Of a stretch of DNA of 64,000 nt, positions 59,653 to 64,000 are shown piece by piece. Position 1 is the first letter of the stretch. Every line of letters starts with the position of its first letter. The position numbers and the translations under genes are program-made. The notes beneath the pieces were generated by a model. The model did no database searches. It was not told the origin of the DNA and worked only from the letters and a program-made list of their open reading frames with translations. The stretch is from Daucus carota subsp. sativus (taxonomy: Eukaryota; Streptophyta; Magnoliopsida; Apiales; Apiaceae): positions 40,270,796 to 40,334,795 of the forward strand of contig NC_030386.2 of the NCBI RefSeq assembly GCF_001625215.2, in the 5' to 3' direction.

Positions 59653-61550
59653 GATAACTTGTTCTTGTGGTGGCAAACTATTAATTTGCCTCATAGCCTG
59701 ATACCGAAAAGTCCGAGATTTGTTTATGTAAACTTAGTAGTATTGTTGCACAATGCTGTTGAAGGCATATTTTGACATTTGTGTTAAAATTGATGATAAC
59801 TTTTGATCAGTGCAACTCATGTTATAGTAGTTTACTAGTATCCATCATTCTTATAATATTTTTGCACGCATAAAGCAGTGATGAGAATAATTCGATTACT
59901 CAAAATTTTCAACCCTTCATCTTAATCCTCCATCCGAGAAAGACTATGGGTGAACTTAAAATTAAGTGTTAAAGTGTTTGGGAAAAAGGTTGAAGTTATG
60001 AAACAAAAAGTAGGATTTTTAGCTATTTATAAGTGTTTTCCGACTTTTTACGCAAACAGTAAGAATAAATGTTTCTACTTTATAAACTCCAAAAATGGGG
60101 CTTTACTCAAACACCCACTGTGCCATCAAGTTGGCCTCCTCTGTCTTTTTTTACATATTCATTTTATCTATTTACATATATTATATAATTGTAAAATAAT
60201 AAAAGTATATTTAGTCTATTTTAATATGCAACTTTCAGATTTAAAAAATTATGAATAGTTAATTTATAGTATTCAGTTAAAAATTAGTCAATTTGACTTT
60301 TTAAAAATCAAAATGGGTATGTGAAAGGAACGGAGAGAATACTATTAACTAATGAGCAACGTGTATTATTGATTTTGTTATGAACTTGACCCGCCCGTAT
60401 CCAAATTTTATTATTAATTATCATTGTATTTACTACAAACTCGTCACTTAATAATATATCACATATATAAAAGCACGCTCGAATAGCTCAAGTCATCAAG
60501 AACTTATCTTTTGTCGGGTCTTGAGTCTGACCTTGACTCATCCGATAATTATTAAAACAAATACTCACAAATAACAAATATATAACACAAAAAAAAAACA
60601 CTACAGGTGACTAAAATTGAATGAAAGAAGATATATAGTTGTAAATTCTAAATCAAGAGAACAATCAATAACTTTAGAATAAATACACACAACTATATAA
60701 TTTTACTTTTTGAAGAATCAAGCAATTTTGTGATTCTAATTTTAAGGGCCTAATTTTAATAATGAAGTATATTCTAGATACATTTTGATTTATTTTTGAT
60801 ATTATAAATGTTCGTGTAAGTCGATGGACCGGATAACATGAATAAATAAATTAGTTTATATTCACTCTTTTGTTTGATACAAAATTTTATTTTGATAATA
60901 TACTTTTTTAAGAAATCAAATAGACCGAGAGAAGATTAGAGAAAGAAAATATACTTTATATTTTCATTGTAGTTGTTTGAGATGATAGTTTAATCAAATT
61001 TTCATTATCATTATCAACAATAAGCAAGCAATTTTTTTTCCCAACGTTTCTATATTTATCTTACCGTCAAAAGGTACAAGAAATAGTAACGTTATCGTCC
61101 GAAATTCTAAATGAATAAATAAATACATGAAAATTGTCATGAGACGAGGCGTGTCGAGCAAAGAATCATAAACTATAAACTGGACTGGGTTGATTTGATC
61201 CATCTCCTCTTTTTCGTAAAACCCTAAAACGCTAATCCCAATTCAATTTCATATTCAAATTCATCTCTCTCTCTCTCTCTAATCAATTAACCCCCCTATG
61301 CTCTGTTTTCATTCCAATTTTCTTTCCCAATTCTACTTAATTGGGCTCCAGATCATCTCATAAAATTCACAATTGCGAGGGTTTAGGTGCGGGCAACCAA
61401 GGCTGGCGAGTGTAGAGATTAGGTGATGGCGGATCTGCCGCGTGTCCGACAATCTATATCACTCAATTTGACTTCGAAGAAATTAGTTGTTGTACAATTA
61501 GGGTTAGGGTTTGTGAAATTTGGGGATTTTGTAGTTAATGAGTGCAAATT
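59653..61550. other. Spacer and CCR4 promoter / 5' UTR
   Basis: Contains eL21 3' UTR. At about 59966-60117 GTGTTTGGGAAAAAGG and CTTTACTCAAACACCC form weak inverted ends of a possible decayed MITE. 60180-61200 is AT-rich without a gene. A telo-box AAACCCTAA lies at 61219-61227, a CT run at 61265-61280, and TTAGGGTTAGGGTTT at 61498-61512, all probably part of the CCR4 promoter and leader. Confidence 0.55.
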
Positions 61551-61708
61551 ATGTTGACTGTGCTTAGAGTGCACCTTCCGTCCGACATTCCGATCGTAGG
61601 TTGTGAGCTTACTCCCTACGTGCTTTTGCGTCGTCCCGATAAGTCTGCTACTACTGATGATATTAACGAGTCTTCGCCTCTTGACGGTCATTTCTTGAGA
61701 TATAAGTG
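61551..61708 (+). CDS. CCR4: CCR4-type deadenylase (carbon catabolite repressor 4 homologue 1/2), first coding exon only
   Basis: The exon starts ATGTTGACTGTGCTTAG and encodes about 52 residues: MLTVLRVHLPSDIPIVGCEL, then TPYVLLRRPDK, TTDDINESSPLDGHFLRYKW. This is the conserved N-terminus of plant CCR4 homologues 1 and 2, which continue into a Cys-rich region and the exonuclease/endonuclease/phosphatase domain. The exon ends at AAGTG|GTTAGT, so Trp completes in the next exon, which is not in the window. The full protein is the poly(A)-shortening nuclease of the CCR4-NOT complex. An ATG nine bases upstream (61542) is in frame, but homologues start at MLTV. Confidence 0.87.
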
Positions 61709-61879
61709 GTTAGTTTCTTGTCGTGATATGTAATTTATTGATTTTGATTGTTCTTGTTATGTTAGTTAGTTTCTTGTATTGTTATGCAATTTATCAATTC
61801 TGATCGGTGTCTTTTATGTTGATTGGATGAATTTAACGTGTTCTTGAAAGTGTATTTATGTCGGTGAAATTTTCCTAAA

Positions 61880-62912
61880 AGTCGTGATATATATATATAT
61901 ATATATAGGCAAGTGCTCAAATGAGAACCCCAATTAATATGAGATATGAGATCTAATATCAGCTACACATTTTCCCCCCCAAATTAAATCAGAACCTCAC
62001 AATTATAACCCACCCATACACACAAACAGCCTACTGCTCTCTCTCTCTTGGTCGTCAACTGGGGTTGTCTCCCAACACCACCTCCGGCCGCCATCACTTT
62101 CCCCAGCCGCCATCATCCTTGCCCACAGCCCAGCCCCCTACGTCCTTCTTCCCCGCTCCTTTATCTCTCATCCTCCAATCGCTTCACACCGTCGTCAAAC
62201 TAGAGCATTCGGTGTTGTCGATCACAAGGCCTCCGAGTCTGTACCACATTCTCAAAGTGAGCAAAGATGCGTCGACGATGGAGGTTAAGTCGGCGAGAGG
62301 GCTTTACGATCTCTCGCGGCGTTTCAGAACGACGATTGTTTAACTATATAGTGGTGTATAGTAATCAGATTAGTGGTGGTAGTTAAGTGCTGATAGTTTG
62401 GTGCTAAAGGAAAAGCCACACATGTGTAGATGGCAGTGATGGTTAGATGGTGGTGGTGATGATACGGTGGTGGTGATTTTATTTTGTTGTAATGCTTTAT
62501 TTTTAGATCTGGTGATTTGTTTTTATAATGTTGGTGGTCGGAGTTGATGAACGGAGCTGGTGATCGGATCTAGTGAGCATGAATACCGGCTGGGTGTAGT
62601 GATTTTCATTTTCTGATGGTGATTTTTATTTTTCCGGTGGTGATTTTTGGTTTTCCAGTGATGATTTTCGGTTTGACGGTGGTGATTTTATGTTTGCCGG
62701 TGGTGATTTCCTGGTGGTCGCCGGAGGTAGTGGTGGCCGGAAATAATGGTCAGCGGTGGGGTGAGGTGGTAGGTGGTGATAAAATATTTAAATATTAAAA
62801 TTAATGTGTGGTGAGAGATTGATGTAAGGTATAAAATGAATGGTTATGATTAGATCTCATATCTCACTAAAAGAGTGGTTCTCACTAGAGCATGACTCTA
62901 TATATATATATA
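61880..62912. mobile_element. TIR element A in CCR4 intron 1, with captured J-domain-like fragment
   Basis: It begins after a TA run with AAATGAGAACCCC...GATATGAGATCTAATATCAG (61917-61970) and ends with GATTAGATCTCATATCTCAC...GTGGTTCTCACTAGAGCATGA (about 62848-62900), an inverted repeat of about 60 bases. Target duplication is hidden in the TA repeats. The interior at 62040-62345 is GC- and CpG-rich, unlike its surroundings. Mutator-like or unclassified. Confidence 0.65.
62202..62343 (+). pseudogene. Fragment resembling the start of a DnaJ J domain
   Basis: The plus-strand frame reads PPSLYHILKVSKDASTMEVK followed by SARGLYDLSRRF and a stop. This resembles the first helices of plant J domains (SLYEVL, EIKSAYR), but the Tyr-Arg context is damaged and the HPD motif is missing. 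It lies inside element A, so it is probably a gene piece carried by a transposon, not a working gene. Similarity is by eye only. Confidence 0.45.
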
Positions 62913-62924
62913 ATATATATATAT

Positions 62925-63946
62925 ATATAGGGTCATACTCAAATGAGAACCACTCTTGTTGTGAGATATGAGATCTAATCTCAGCCACACATTTTATACC
63001 CTATATCAATATCTCACCATATATTAATTTTTAATATTTAAATATTTTATCACCACATCTTCATACTAATTCCACCTCCTGCCACCTCCAACCACCACGG
63101 ACCACCATTTCCGGCCACTACCACTTCCGGCGATCACCGTAAAATCACCACCGGCAAACCGAAAATCACCACCGGAAAACTAAAAATCACCACTGAAAAA
63201 ATGAAAATCACTGTCAGAAAACAAAAATCACCACATCATCACCTACTACAGACTACCACCACCATCTACAGACCCCCGAATCTGAAAAATCACCAACTAC
63301 AAAGCAAAATCAACGCCTGAAAACAAAAATCACCACCGTAAAAACAAAAATCACCACATCATTTCACTTTCATAGCCACCTACAAGTCAATGTATTAAAC
63401 CTATACCACCACCGCCACACTGATACCACCACCACCAACATCAATAAACAAAAACTAATTGATGCATTTTGACAAACACATGAGCGACCCCAATTTGATT
63501 AACCAGAACTAATAGACTCGTGCTGCGACTTGTTCTGCCAAGGAGAGTATATAACATTCGACTGTTGGCGATTGTAAACATCTTAATCACCGCAAAATCA
63601 GAAGCTTTGCAAGTAGAAGATCGAAGCAGAGACAAAAGAAAGATCGAAATCGATCGGAGATGGCAGGGGAAGATTGAAATCGGCAAATATAGTGGAGAGA
63701 GGTGAAGAAGAAAGAAACTATGAAGAGGTAGAAATCGGTGGAAGAGGAGATCTGAAGTGGAGAAGGTGGTTCGATGTGAAGGTGTCGGTGCAAGAGTGTA
63801 GCAGTGAAGGTGAGAACCTGGGGTTGTGAATGAAGAATATAAAGTTAGGATGGGACATATGAATGGACGTACGTGATTAAAAGGTTTTATATAAAATGGA
63901 GGGTTGAGATTAGATCTAATATCTCATATTATTTGGGGTTCTCATT

Positions 63947-63988
<42 letters not shown>
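62925..63988. mobile_element. TIR element B in CCR4 intron 1, partly an inverted copy of element A
   Basis: It begins GGGTCATACTCAAATGAGAA after a TA run and ends GGGGTTCTCATTTGATATAT. Its left half (62930-63250, TATACCCTATATC..., CACCACCGGCAAACCGAAAA) is the reverse complement of the right half of element A (62620-62900). So the two elements form a large imperfect inverted repeat centred near 62918. The right half (63440-63850) differs and has no recognised gene. Ends in an AT microsatellite at 63952-63986. Confidence 0.65.
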
Positions 63989-64000
63989 ATTGTTGTTGAA

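Noticed and set aside
62065-62343. 92-codon frame as a working DnaJ gene
   Set aside because: Only the last about 45 residues resemble a J domain, HPD is absent, and it sits within a transposon; treated as a captured fragment.
1-64000. CRISPR arrays, operons, bacterial-type genes, organellar DNA
   Set aside because: Nothing of the kind was seen; repeats are tandem or transposon-derived and genes have plant spliceosomal introns.

Overview
This is nuclear DNA from a flowering plant, most likely a eudicot. It is AT-rich, and its genes are split by many short introns. It carries plant-specific families (dirigent protein, DUF668/PSK-simulator family, KIN-7 kinesin, ZFP8-type C2H2 factor) and plant transposons: Ty1/copia, hAT, Mutator-like, Stowaway and Tourist MITEs, and a TRIM. 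Telo-box motifs lie in front of the ribosomal-protein and CCR4 genes. The species cannot be named from the sequence alone.

Layout. Positions 1-3863 (-) hold the first copy of a Lys/Glu-rich 'NST1-like' gene, cut by the window edge. A MITE-filled spacer runs from 3864 to 11142. Positions 11143-15052 (-) hold the second, complete tandem copy (8 exons, 962 aa). A 478-bp shared promoter separates it from an intronless TMCO1-type ER channel/insertase gene (15531-16112, +). Positions 17839-32216 (-) hold a KIN-7 kinesin, for which I could read a complete 23-exon, 1016-aa reading frame. A young, apparently intact copia retrotransposon (33829-39620) sits inside an older MITE. ZFP8 (41439-42143, +) follows, then a non-autonomous hAT element (43237-44665), a MITE, and a long spacer with a TRIM relic.

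Positions 50412-53455 (-) hold a small multi-exon gene for a conserved plant membrane protein. Its exons are all too short to stand out as open reading frames. Then come a dirigent gene (54571-55137, -), a DUF3475/DUF668 gene (56100-57548, -), ribosomal protein eL21 (58431-59652, +, two exons), and the first coding exon of a CCR4-type deadenylase (61551-61708, +). The first CCR4 intron is filled by two related terminal-inverted-repeat elements, one carrying what looks like a captured J-domain fragment.

The genes do not form a functional cluster; this is an ordinary gene neighbourhood. The interest lies in the tandem duplication, two GC-AG introns in independent genes, nested and very recent transposition, a 41-bp CGCG-rich minisatellite next to the kinesin promoter, and the repeat-packed introns. 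I found no clearly new biological system. All exon models were read by eye from reading frame, splice consensus and family resemblance; no database search was possible.
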